In this document: in pieces, positions 9,751 to 18,187 of the stretch | Layout of the letters: the number at the start of each line of letters is the position of its first letter | Position numbering within the stretch: position 1 is the first letter of the stretch | Assembly: GCA_025499625.1 (NCBI GenBank) | Contig: JAFMVD010000004.1 | Coordinates: forward strand, 62,001-126,000 | From: Carboxylicivirga fragile | GTDB lineage: Bacteria > Bacteroidota > Bacteroidia > Bacteroidales > Marinilabiliaceae | Direction: 5' to 3' | Length of the DNA stretch: 64,000 nucleotides | Notes under the pieces: model-generated | What the model saw: the letters and a program-made list of their open reading frames with translations, nothing else | Told to the model about the DNA's origin: nothing | Database searches by the model: none | Made by a program: the position numbers and the translations under genes

Positions 9751-9960
9751 TTAACAACAGCTTTTACCTTGTTGTATTGGTGGGCACTTTACAGTTCCAT
9801 AAGAACAAAAAACGCAGCAATGACCTTTCTTTGGTTTTAAGACAGTTTTGCACTTTTCACACTCATAGAAAAACTGGCATGAATCCTCAGGCATAGTTTC
9901 TTCTTTTTTAAAACCACACTCAGGACAAGTAATTGTTGATTTAAGAAATACTGATTTCAT
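9751..9960 (-). CDS. GDCCVxC-like small cysteine protein (second copy, GHCC variant)
   Basis: This 69-residue paralogue of the protein at 7568-7777 shares the CPEC and YECEKC pairs and most other positions. The hallmark motif here is GHCCVFC and the C-terminus ends KSCC. It lies immediately before the HMA-AraC regulator and directly after the cation transporter at 9961, with no gap. The Asp-to-His change in the core motif may alter metal preference. Function is not known. Confidence 0.78.
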   Translation of the reverse strand: MKSVFLKSTITCPECGFKKEETMPEDSCQFFYECEKCKTVLKPKKGHCCVFCSYGTVKCPPIQQGKSCC

Positions 9961-10758
9961 TTACTTACCAAGTTTTAAAATTCTAAAAGCCCCTTTTACT
10001 ACAATTAAAAATACAATTGAGCCAATAATTAAATCGGGGTATTTTGATTGTGTAAGTAATACCAATACACCAGCAAGAATAACCCCCGTATTAATAATCA
10101 CATCATTAGAGGTAAAAATCATACTAGCTTTCATGTGAGCCTCATTGCTTTTGGATTTCTGGAGTAGATACAAACAAACCCCATTAGCTATTAAAGCAAA
10201 GATGGATACACCAACCATTATTCTATAATCTGGCATTTCTTCAGAACCAATAAATCTTCTTACTATTTCTATCATACCCAAAAGAGCAAGCGATAATTGA
10301 AAGTATCCACTCCAACGAGCCACTTTCTTTTTTCTCAATACAGTTGAACCAACAGCCCAAAGGCTTAATCCATATACAAAAGAGTCAGCTAACATATCCA
10401 ATGAATCAGCCACCAAACCCATTGACTTTGATATCAATCCTGTAGTCATTTCAATAATAAAGAATGCGAAATTGATTATTAATACTGACCACAGTAGTTT
10501 AGACTGTACATCGGAATCCTCTAATGCTACCTCATTGTCATCAATAGAACTTGTTTGTGTTAGCTTTGCGCCAAAGTTCAATGCCTCTAAACGAGATAAT
10601 ATCTCTTTATCTTCCTCTGAATGAAATACCGTAAGGTTTCGGTTCTCAATATCGAATTCAAGTTTTTTGATTACTTGTAAACCATCCAGTTTCATGCGAA
10701 TCATGTTTTCTTCGGATGGGCAATCCATTTTTGATATATGGTATATTGATTCTAACAT
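9961..10758 (-). CDS. Cation transporter (CDF-like membrane domain with N-terminal HMA-like domain)
   Basis: The first 75 residues form an HMA-like fold with SKMDCPSEEN in place of the usual CxxC. Five or six transmembrane helices of cation-diffusion-facilitator type follow. The TM2 metal site reads SLDMLADS, a DxxxD pattern, unlike the HxxxD of zinc-type CzcD next door. It has no long cytoplasmic C-terminal domain (265 residues in total). It overlaps the end of czcD by 7 nt, indicating translational coupling. It may prefer a different metal or supply a partner subunit. Confidence 0.82.
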   Translation of the reverse strand: MLESIYHISKMDCPSEENMIRMKLDGLQVIKKLEFDIENRNLTVFHSEEDKEILSRLEALNFGAKLTQTSSIDDNEVALEDSDVQSKLLWSVLIINFAFFIIEMTTGLISKSMGLVADSLDMLADSFVYGLSLWAVGSTVLRKKKVARWSGYFQLSLALLGMIEIVRRFIGSEEMPDYRIMVGVSIFALIANGVCLYLLQKSKSNEAHMKASMIFTSNDVIINTGVILAGVLVLLTQSKYPDLIIGSIVFLIVVKGAFRILKLGK

Positions 10759-11651
10759 TCTTTACAATTTAGGTTGTCGGTTGTATGCTCTACCTGAATG
10801 GTCACATGACTAATATTGAATTTTTCAGCCAATAATTTTTGCAAACTGCTTAATAAGGTATCCGTCTTTTGAAAAGAAGTCATTACATGTGCTGACAAAG
10901 CATTCTCGTTTGTACTCAAAGCCCATAAGTGCAAATCGTGCATGTCAATAACTCCCTCAGTTTGCAATATTGATGATTTTACATCTTCAAGTTTGATATT
11001 TGAGGGTACAGCATCTAAGGCAAGTCTGATAGATTCGGTGAAGAGTTTCCACGTTCCCCATAAAATAACAAGTATTATAATAAAACTCATTATTGGGTCA
11101 ATCCATTGCAATCCTGTCTTTACAATTAATAATCCCGAAATAACAACTCCAAGAGATACTCCTGCATCGGCTGCCATGTGTAAAAATGCTCCTTTAATAT
11201 TTAGGTCATCTTTTTGTCCTTTTAGGAACATTAATGCAGTAATGGTATTAATGAAAACGCCAATTGCGGCAACTATCATGACTTGTGTGCCAGCAACAGG
11301 TTCAGGATTTTTAAATTTCCCGATGGCGTCCCAACCAATTGCTATAACCGCACCAAATAGCAAAAAGGCATTCAATACAGATATTAAGATGGTTGTCTTT
11401 TTATAACCATAAGTGTATCGTCCAGATGGTTTCTTAGTGGACATCCAAACAGCAAACCAGGCAAAGACTAATCCCAATACATCGCTTGCATTGTGACCTG
11501 CATCTGCTAATAAGGCAGAAGAATTAGCTATTAGACCATAAAATACTTCTACTGCTACAAATACCACGTTAAGACTAATGCCGATTGCAAAAGCTTTATT
11601 GTAATTGGTACTATGGTTGTGACTATGATTATGTCCGTGACTGTGACCCAT
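10752..11651 (-). CDS. czcD: CzcD-like cation diffusion facilitator, Zn/Co/Cd type
   Basis: This 299-residue protein begins with a histidine-rich leader (MGHSHGHNHSHNH). It has six transmembrane helices with the zinc-type HxxxD motifs in TM2 (ADAGHNASD) and TM5 (LHMAADAGVS), followed by a cytoplasmic ferredoxin-like domain ending LNCKEC. It should export Zn(II) and similar divalent ions from the cytoplasm by proton antiport. Its end overlaps the next transporter gene. Confidence 0.92.
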   Translation of the reverse strand: MGHSHGHNHSHNHSTNYNKAFAIGISLNVVFVAVEVFYGLIANSSALLADAGHNASDVLGLVFAWFAVWMSTKKPSGRYTYGYKKTTILISVLNAFLLFGAVIAIGWDAIGKFKNPEPVAGTQVMIVAAIGVFINTITALMFLKGQKDDLNIKGAFLHMAADAGVSLGVVISGLLIVKTGLQWIDPIMSFIIILVILWGTWKLFTESIRLALDAVPSNIKLEDVKSSILQTEGVIDMHDLHLWALSTNENALSAHVMTSFQKTDTLLSSLQKLLAEKFNISHVTIQVEHTTDNLNCKEC

Positions 11652-11660
11652 AACAAAGAA

Positions 11661-12248
11661 TTAAAATAACCACCTATTTACTTTACTCATGTATTCTTTA
11701 TATTCTGTTCCCAACTCCTTTAGGAGAAACTCTTCTTCCAATCGCACCTGAACCTGAATAACAATAAAACCTGAAATCAATATTACTAAAGTAACCGCAT
11801 TTGGAATAATAAGGAACATTCCTGCAAACACAATTAATACACCTAAAAAGATTGGATTTCTTGATATTCCAAAAAGTCCTTTAGTAATTAGGTTTACTTT
11901 GTTTTCATTATCTATACCAATGCGCCATTCATTTGCCATGTTCCGTTGTGCGATAAAGATAATAATGAATGAAAGATGCAACAAACCCAAGCCTATCCAA
12001 ACAACTATATCTGATTTTAGGTACTCTATTGATACCAAATATTGCATTGCTGACGGTAGGAAAGCATTTAGGGCAATAGTAATAAATGCTATTGCTGATA
12101 TAATTTTATAGGCTTTTCCTACATAATTTATTGCCGTTTCTTCCTTGCTAAACTTAAAAGGATTAATTCCTGAGCGCTTAAATGTGATATAGCTCGGAAC
12201 TATAAACAAAGCAATTAAAAACACACAATAGAAGATAAATAGATACAT
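11661..12248 (-). CDS. Isoprenylcysteine methyltransferase-like membrane protein
   Basis: This is a polytopic membrane protein with the C-terminal signature of the ICMT/PEMT family: RNPIFLG, a hydrophobic helix, then RLEEEFLLKELGTEYKEY. Such proteins are frequent beside czcD in bacterial metal clusters, but their bacterial substrate is unknown. I take ATG 12248 (MYLFIFYC) because the open frame upstream begins with TTG. The gap to czcD is 9 nt. Confidence 0.8.
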   Translation of the reverse strand: MYLFIFYCVFLIALFIVPSYITFKRSGINPFKFSKEETAINYVGKAYKIISAIAFITIALNAFLPSAMQYLVSIEYLKSDIVVWIGLGLLHLSFIIIFIAQRNMANEWRIGIDNENKVNLITKGLFGISRNPIFLGVLIVFAGMFLIIPNAVTLVILISGFIVIQVQVRLEEEFLLKELGTEYKEYMSKVNRWLF

Positions 12249-12279
12249 ATTTATTAAGTTTTGATAGTAATGAAGCAAA

Positions 12280-12741
12280 TTAAAGCTTTTCTAATGCTTT
12301 TTGAAATTTATCTGACACTTCATTTGCAATCGAAACCAGTTCAGGTTTATTGAGCATTCCCATTAAAGCTGCCGGGTTTACTACTACAACCTCAATTTTT
12401 CCTTCACCAATATCTTTTACAATAGCTTTGCAAGGAAGAAAAACACCAATGTTTTCTTCAATTTGGAGTGTTTTGTAAGCAAAACCAGGATTGCAAATAC
12501 CAAGGATTTTATATGGCTTTATGTCAACATTGTCTAGTTTCTCTTTGAGTTTCACATCCATGTCAACCTCGGTTATTACACCAAATCCTTGTTCCTTAAA
12601 TACGAGTTTAGTTTTGTCTACAACATCTTCAAAAGTACCCTCTATTGTTTTTGTAAAGTAGAATGTCTCATTCTCCTGTGCGACTAATGATTGAATAGAT
12701 ATAACCATTAATAGCATCGAAATAATTACTGTTTTTTTCAT
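12280..12741 (-). CDS. Secreted DUF302 protein
   Basis: This 153-residue protein has a cleavable signal peptide (MLLMVISIQSLVAQ). The DUF302 domain includes KILGICNPGFAYKTLQ and IGVFLPCKAIV. The two cysteines lie at the positions often seen in copper-cluster DUF302 proteins. It is probably periplasmic. It sits between the TonB receptor and the ICMT-like gene on the same strand. Function is unknown; a metal or thiol role is only suggested by context. Confidence 0.85.
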   Translation of the reverse strand: MKKTVIISMLLMVISIQSLVAQENETFYFTKTIEGTFEDVVDKTKLVFKEQGFGVITEVDMDVKLKEKLDNVDIKPYKILGICNPGFAYKTLQIEENIGVFLPCKAIVKDIGEGKIEVVVVNPAALMGMLNKPELVSIANEVSDKFQKALEKL

Positions 12742-12781
12742 GACTTTTAATTTAAACGTTAGTGATGATTTGTTCTAGTTT

Positions 12782-14953
12782 TTATAATAATCTAAGCTTA
12801 ATACCCCCATTAAATACAAATCCATCGGTTGGTGCCCAAATGTCCGGGAAAGTAGGATTGTTGGTTGGTGGTAATACCAAAGGTTCATAATCTGACTGCA
12901 ATACATTGGTAAAGTTCTCGAAGTTCACAAATATGGATAAGCGTTCCCAATGGCGCATTAACATTACACCCATTGTCCAATAATCCGTTTTTTGATTGTA
13001 TAAATTATCGAACTGTTTTCCTGTATAATATACTTCATAACCAGCCGACCACTTTTCTTCAATTTCATAGAACAGAACAAAACCTGCATTATGCTTTGGT
13101 GTTAAGGGTTTTTGGTCATTGATATTATCGTATTGTAATTCCGTATTAACAAATGCGTAGTTTAAATAGAGTTTAAAGTCATCGTATGTTAGCTTAATGT
13201 TGGTTTCAAATCCAGAACTTAACATATTGCCATCAGCACTTTCAAAATAAGCCATATCCGTGGTGGCATCTTCTCGTAAAACCAATGCGTTTTTAAGTTG
13301 AGTAAGAAAGAATAACTGGTTAATAGAGAATGTCATTTCATCGCCTAAAGCAGTTTTATAGTTAATGTCGAAATTACCACCTATAGAAGTTTCAGCATCT
13401 ACCTGGTCGGTTGATAAAGGCTGTATGCCCCTATAGTAGAGTTTCTCAGCATCTTCGGTAAAAATGGTTGGTAGTTTGTAACCCATTGCACCACCAATAC
13501 GAGAGCTAAGTTTGTTATTTGCTTTAAAAAGTAAAGAGAAGCGAGGTAAAACAAACGTTCCGTAATCAGTATTGTAATCGGTTCTTAACCCTGCTTCCAA
13601 TATTAACCTTTCATTTATATCCGTAGTGTTTTGAATGAATCCACCAATTGTATTATGTGTGTAATCTCTAACAGGAAGGGAGTCTGTATTTTCCTCTGTA
13701 AATTGTTCCAAGTAATGATTCAGACCAAATTGCCATTCGGATTTTTCATTTCTATGTAAATTGTACGAAGCTTCTGAGAAACTAGAAACCTGGTTCCCGT
13801 TAAATTGATAATCAGGAATAGTCAGCTTTCTATCGAAATAGGATATGCTGTTTTTGAAGTCAATGGTTCTATTCTCTTTTGTATTTCTGAAATTCAATTG
13901 CGTAGCATAACGCTCCGATTTGTTTTCCTCTGTAAATATATGTTCGGTACTTGAGTTTCCCTTTATTACTTCCATATCTCCACCTGTTCTGTCATCAATG
14001 GTGGTATTTAAACCTAAACTAAGTTCAGTATTAGGATTAATGTAATAGTAAAATTTTGGATTTAGGCTAAAAGTTTGTGCATCGGGCATATTCGAGAAAC
14101 CATCATCATCTGGGTCGTAAGCTATTTGGTTTGTAGCCGAACCATATATCGAAAGACCAATCTTACCATATTTCTGAGCATAGAAAATATTACCTGTAGT
14201 ACCTAATGCACTTGTTTGGTTTAGCATGATGTCGAGTTTTGGCTCATCATCAGGTTTAATGGTAACAAGGTTTACCAAACCTGCAATAGCTCCACCGCCA
14301 TATAATGTTGAATTACTTCCTTTAATCAGTTCTACTTGTTTTAAATCGAGCGGTGGTATTTGCATAATGGAGAGTCCACCTGCAAAGCCTCCATAAAGAG
14401 GCATACCATCTTTTAATATTTGAGTGTATCGTCCATCCAAACCTTGAATGCGGATGCTCATATTACCTGAGCTAAGTGAGGTTTGTTGCATTTGCACCCC
14501 TGTAGTCTCTCTTAATAGCATTCCGATATTAGAAGAATTCATGGCTGCTTTTTCGCCTAATTCTTCGCCTGTAATGGCTTCGATTCGTGTTGGAATATCT
14601 TGTATGGTTCGTGAAGACCTTGTTGATGTAATTACTACTTCTTCCAGTTCTTCACCTTCTTCCAATTCAACTTCAATGGTTTTATTGTTGTCTTCAGGAA
14701 ATGACAATTCAATTTCCTTTTCTTCATAGCCAACAAACGAAATAACAAATTCTATTTCACCATTAGGTAGATTTTCAAATTTAGCAATCCCCTCTGTATT
14801 GGTAATTGTACCATTGGTTGTTCCTTCAACTACAACACTTGCACCAATCAGAGATTCGCCCGATTCTTCTTTTACTTCAAAACTTACTGTGTTTTGTCCT
14901 AATATGATTCCTGAAGTAAACAGGAAAAGTAAACTTGATATTAAATATTTCAT
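12782..14953 (-). CDS. TonB-dependent outer-membrane receptor with CarboxypepD-like N-terminal domain
   Basis: This 723-residue protein has a signal peptide, a carboxypeptidase-regulatory-like domain (residues about 20-105), a TonB box region (EEVVITSTRSSRTIQD), a plug domain and a 22-strand-type barrel ending NGGIKLRLL. Its location in the metal cluster, and a Fur-box-like palindrome in its promoter, suggest uptake of a metal or metallophore. No metal ligand motif is obvious in the plug. It may be the first gene of a unit running into DUF302. Confidence 0.88.
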   Translation of the reverse strand: MKYLISSLLFLFTSGIILGQNTVSFEVKEESGESLIGASVVVEGTTNGTITNTEGIAKFENLPNGEIEFVISFVGYEEKEIELSFPEDNNKTIEVELEEGEELEEVVITSTRSSRTIQDIPTRIEAITGEELGEKAAMNSSNIGMLLRETTGVQMQQTSLSSGNMSIRIQGLDGRYTQILKDGMPLYGGFAGGLSIMQIPPLDLKQVELIKGSNSTLYGGGAIAGLVNLVTIKPDDEPKLDIMLNQTSALGTTGNIFYAQKYGKIGLSIYGSATNQIAYDPDDDGFSNMPDAQTFSLNPKFYYYINPNTELSLGLNTTIDDRTGGDMEVIKGNSSTEHIFTEENKSERYATQLNFRNTKENRTIDFKNSISYFDRKLTIPDYQFNGNQVSSFSEASYNLHRNEKSEWQFGLNHYLEQFTEENTDSLPVRDYTHNTIGGFIQNTTDINERLILEAGLRTDYNTDYGTFVLPRFSLLFKANNKLSSRIGGAMGYKLPTIFTEDAEKLYYRGIQPLSTDQVDAETSIGGNFDINYKTALGDEMTFSINQLFFLTQLKNALVLREDATTDMAYFESADGNMLSSGFETNIKLTYDDFKLYLNYAFVNTELQYDNINDQKPLTPKHNAGFVLFYEIEEKWSAGYEVYYTGKQFDNLYNQKTDYWTMGVMLMRHWERLSIFVNFENFTNVLQSDYEPLVLPPTNNPTFPDIWAPTDGFVFNGGIKLRLL

Positions 14954-14967
14954 AGTATATAGATTTA

Positions 14968-14975
14968 CAAATTTA
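14968..14975 (-). promoter_or_regulatory. Alternative -7 element for the TonB receptor gene
   Basis: A second minus-strand TAAATTTG match lies 15-22 nt from the receptor start codon. It would give a very short leader. The TAACTTTG element inside the palindrome is the better candidate because its context is repeated elsewhere in the window. Confidence 0.3.
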
Positions 14976-15001
14976 TACTACAAAATTACGGCAGAATCAC
15001 A

Positions 15002-15023
15002 TGCAACAGTATTGCAAAGTTAT
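15002..15023 (-). promoter_or_regulatory. Fur-family-like palindrome overlapping a -7 element, upstream of the TonB receptor
   Basis: The palindrome TGCAACAGTATTGCA (15002-15016) overlaps a minus-strand TAACTTTG -7 element (15015-15022). It begins 49 nt upstream of the receptor ATG. A nearly identical site lies at 23605-23626, at exactly the same distance from another start codon. Position over the -7 fits repression by a dimer. The Fur-family protein encoded next door is the natural candidate. Confidence 0.6.
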
Positions 15024-15433
15024 CCTTGACAATTAGGGCAAGTTCCTTTTATTACAAAATTGGCATTTTCAAAATTGAATCCTTCGGGTAAATCCACCTT
15101 AGGTATTGGCATATTTTTCAAACAATGAGTTTGACCACATTTAGTGCAAAGAAAATGGTAATGTAAATCATCCAATGAGCAAGTACAATCATCATCACAA
15201 AGAGCATATTTTACTGCACCAGAACCATCATCAACACTATGGATTAGCAGCTTGTCCTGAAATGTTTTTAATGTTCTGAAAATTGTGGAGCGCTCAACGT
15301 TTTCAAATTGCTGTTCAATCTCATAAAGGCTTAAAGCCTTCTTATTTTTATCCAAAACTTCATAAACCAACTCACGCATGGCTGTTGGTTTTATGTTTTT
15401 TTGTTCTAATTTCTTGTCTATTTCGTTACTCAT
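15020..15433 (-). CDS. Fur-family metal-responsive regulator
   Basis: This 137-residue protein has a Fur-type winged helix (residues 1-80, VERSTIFRTLKTF) and a dimerisation domain. The domain has histidine ligands (LHYHFLCTKCGQTHC) and a C-terminal CPNC for the structural zinc site. An acidic cysteine segment (CDDDCTCSLDDLH) replaces the usual spacer. Zn(II)-type (Zur) rather than Fe(II)-type function is plausible from context but not proven. It sits just upstream of the TonB receptor, and its stop overlaps that gene's candidate operator region. Confidence 0.9.
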   Translation of the reverse strand: MSNEIDKKLEQKNIKPTAMRELVYEVLDKNKKALSLYEIEQQFENVERSTIFRTLKTFQDKLLIHSVDDGSGAVKYALCDDDCTCSLDDLHYHFLCTKCGQTHCLKNMPIPKVDLPEGFNFENANFVIKGTCPNCQG

Positions 15434-15483
15434 AATTTATAACCATAAAGTTAAGTGGTGCAAATATTACTTCCAACCTTTTA

Positions 15484-15951
15484 TTATCTATTCTGTCCAT
15501 AATACTTTTTAAATGTTTGTTTGTTCTCAAAATATAATATAAAGGGTTGACCTTTTTCCTTAAGTCCTATAATTGCATCTGCTTTGCATATGGAATCACC
15601 AGAATAAGCATCAACAGTATAGGCATATTGCTGATAATGTTCTACTATATAGTGTTTGCATCTTGAACCACAGACATAAAACATTTTACTTTCAATATCC
15701 ACAACTTGGGACTTATGAAATTTCAATTTGTTTTCAACTTCACAAATCAACTTAGGTGAAATTTCTTTTTTATATAGAACATACTTTTGAATTATGTGCT
15801 TTGTATCGCACCAATGAACAAAAAATATTTGAATTAGAGCCACCACCACTAAACCGATAATGGCTCCATTTCTAAGATATTTCTTAAACTTCTTATCTTC
15901 GAGAATCTGCTTTTCTCTACGTTGCTGCTTGGTAAGTTTATTTCGTCCCAT
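15484..15951 (-). CDS. Single-span membrane protein of unknown function
   Basis: This 155-residue protein has a charged N-terminus (KLTKQQRREKQ), one transmembrane helix (residues about 29-48) and an exported domain. The exported domain contains a cysteine/histidine cluster (FYVCGSRCKHYIVEHYQQ). I do not recognise a family. The gene lies between the Fur regulator and another unknown secreted protein, all minus strand with short gaps, so a role in envelope metal handling is possible but unproven. Confidence 0.7.
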   Translation of the reverse strand: MGRNKLTKQQRREKQILEDKKFKKYLRNGAIIGLVVVALIQIFFVHWCDTKHIIQKYVLYKKEISPKLICEVENKLKFHKSQVVDIESKMFYVCGSRCKHYIVEHYQQYAYTVDAYSGDSICKADAIIGLKEKGQPFILYFENKQTFKKYYGQNR

Positions 15952-15965
15952 AACTAAAGATGGAA

Positions 15966-16913
15966 TTATGAATCCATTATCTTTTTATATTTCTTAAAAT
16001 GGAAACCAAAGAGGTATTCCAATTTGTCGTTATGACGATGTACTGCACAAGCATGTTTGCAGGGTTTCGAATAAGCTGATGAATTTCTATAAATTAATGA
16101 TGGTTTGTTCGTTTTACAATCAATAATTAAATGATTGAATGAAGGTTCGTCCGAAAAATGGTTAATAGTAATAAGCAAATAGGCTTTAGTAGTATCTTGA
16201 GCTGTTACCGCTTTAATAATTTCTTCTTCCGAAACTATTTTCACTTTCCCTTTATACAGAGTGTTTAAATATTCTTCTGAATAAGTAGTAAGCTTCTGCG
16301 GTATAAGCAGGGTTTTGTTTGACAATACGCCAGCACCTGTATTAATTTCATTAGCATATAGTCTCTGATTTTTATATTGTTCAGACTGACTTATGAAATT
16401 TTGAATTTGTTCTATGGCAAATTCAGCATTTAATTCAGAAAGTTCTTCATCAACTAAAGGAATTCGTAGTACTTCCTTTTTATCATTATATAATGAAAGC
16501 TGATAATGAGAATAGGAATAATAATAGTTTTTTTTCACTACCCGTCTGTCAAAGAATCTATCGGAATGTTTTCTAAGTGTAATATACCAGACATCTTCTT
16601 TATTCTTAACTTTTGTTGTAAGTTCGGATTCGGATATTTCTTTTGGTTTATCACTACTATTCCAATTTTCAGATATAAGTTTCGCTAGGAAAAGGTTTTC
16701 CTTCTGATACCTTTCTTGCGTACTATCAATTAATTCTTGTTGTTTATATTGCTTAATCTGTTTATCGGATAGCTGTTTTGTTTCAAAAAAATCAACTTTT
16801 TCAAGTTGCTGTACATCGCTTAATTTATTCTTATTTATAGAATATTGTGCGTTCACAGCACATGTGATTACCATTGAAATAATCATTACTAGTATTTTAA
16901 AAGTATTTTTCAT
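15966..16913 (-). CDS. Secreted protein of unknown function
   Basis: This 315-residue protein has a signal peptide (VMIISMVITCAVNAQ). The mature part is basic and rich in Lys, Gln and Tyr, and ends with a Cys/His motif (CKHACAVHRHNDK). No family is recognised. It follows a terminator-like hairpin behind the second RND operon, so it may start its own transcript. It is 14 nt from the single-span protein gene, suggesting the two are made together. Confidence 0.7.
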   Translation of the reverse strand: MKNTFKILVMIISMVITCAVNAQYSINKNKLSDVQQLEKVDFFETKQLSDKQIKQYKQQELIDSTQERYQKENLFLAKLISENWNSSDKPKEISESELTTKVKNKEDVWYITLRKHSDRFFDRRVVKKNYYYSYSHYQLSLYNDKKEVLRIPLVDEELSELNAEFAIEQIQNFISQSEQYKNQRLYANEINTGAGVLSNKTLLIPQKLTTYSEEYLNTLYKGKVKIVSEEEIIKAVTAQDTTKAYLLITINHFSDEPSFNHLIIDCKTNKPSLIYRNSSAYSKPCKHACAVHRHNDKLEYLFGFHFKKYKKIMDS

Positions 16914-16967
16914 GACTATATGTTTTAAGGTGAATTATTCTTTTTTAACATCAATAAGTATTAGTTT

Positions 16968-16990
16968 AAAAAAGGCGGAACGAATTCCGC
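16968..16990 (-). terminator. Intrinsic terminator after the second RND operon
   Basis: On the minus strand the arms GCGGAA and TTCCGC, with a TTCG loop, are followed by C and a run of six T. The hairpin starts 6 nt after the TolC-type gene stop, as expected for the end of the adaptor-pump-channel operon. Confidence 0.7.
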
Positions 16991-16996
16991 TCTTTC

Positions 16997-18184
16997 CTAT
17001 AAATCATATCTATAAAGCTTTGCCAAAGTAAAACTCAATTCTTTCTCCATGTTCAACAGTTCTTCCTTATTATCGTAAAAAACCATTAATTCGAAGTAGT
17101 ATTCAGATAGTGAAATTTCTCCTTTTTGCATTGCTTTATCTAATAATTCAAGGATGGTTTTCCCCGATATGCGTTGCTTGAAATCGGTAATGCTGCTTTG
17201 TAAAGCCGTTGCTTTACGATGCAAAGTTTTCATTTCGTTATAAAATTGAACTTTAGCATCAGCCTCGATGCTATTAACCGCTTCTGTTTTTAGTTTGGCA
17301 TACTTTACCGTGTTTTTATTCCCCCAAAGAGGAATTGAAACGCCCAGGGTGACACCTTGAAATTGTTGTCCTACAACTTTTTCACTCATATAACCTGCAT
17401 TTATTTTAGGTAAATTCTGAGCTAACTGGAGTTGTTTTTCTTTTGATGAAATTTCAATTTCCTGTTTTAGCCAATTAAGCATAGGATTGTTAATTGCAGC
17501 CTGAGCATACCACTCGTCAAAATCAGTTTCAACCATATTTTCGATAAAGATGGTATCGTTAAAGCTTAATGAAACCCCTGCGTTAAGAGTTGCTAATTGT
17601 TGCAATTCAGCATCTCGTTCTATACTTATTTGTTCCAATTGTTTTTCGGTATTCAAAAGGCTTATCTGAGCTTTGTTGTGTTCGAGAATGCTTGCTTCAC
17701 CACTTTCCAATTTCTTTTTAAAAGCATTGGCAATTTTCATGTCATTATTTAACCTAAGCTTATATTCAGAATACAAAGCATTCAGGTATGTTAGTTCAGA
17801 GCAAATTGTTTTAGCACTTAACAAAATTTCATACCGCTGTTTTTTATACTCCATCTCAACTTGTTCATTTTTCATATCAGAAAGCTGAGATTTATAAACA
17901 TATGCTGTAGGAAAATCGAACGACTGAGTAACTGAAAAATCGGTACGGTTGCCTATATTATCAGGACTTCCTATTAAATAGTTAAAACCTACTTCCGGGT
18001 TATCGGGTAGCAAGTTTGATTTATTTCCCATTTTATCGGCATCTGCATTCTTCCGATATGCCGCCAACGTGGTGTTATTCCTTTCGATTTCAGCCAATAC
18101 AGAATCCATGCTACTCTGAGAATAGACTGTAAAAACTGAAAACATTAAGACGATTATTATTAATATATTTTTCATTGTCATCAT
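16997..18184 (-). CDS. TolC-family outer-membrane channel of the second RND pump
   Basis: This 395-residue outer-membrane efflux protein starts with a signal peptide (IIIVLMFSVFTVYSQ). It has the helical duct architecture of CzcC/CusC proteins. It follows the RND gene by 3 nt and closes the operon. An alternative start 9 nt inside (MKNILIII) is equally possible. Confidence 0.87.
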   Translation of the reverse strand: MMTMKNILIIIVLMFSVFTVYSQSSMDSVLAEIERNNTTLAAYRKNADADKMGNKSNLLPDNPEVGFNYLIGSPDNIGNRTDFSVTQSFDFPTAYVYKSQLSDMKNEQVEMEYKKQRYEILLSAKTICSELTYLNALYSEYKLRLNNDMKIANAFKKKLESGEASILEHNKAQISLLNTEKQLEQISIERDAELQQLATLNAGVSLSFNDTIFIENMVETDFDEWYAQAAINNPMLNWLKQEIEISSKEKQLQLAQNLPKINAGYMSEKVVGQQFQGVTLGVSIPLWGNKNTVKYAKLKTEAVNSIEADAKVQFYNEMKTLHRKATALQSSITDFKQRISGKTILELLDKAMQKGEISLSEYYFELMVFYDNKEELLNMEKELSFTLAKLYRYDL

Positions 18185-18187
18185 TTT

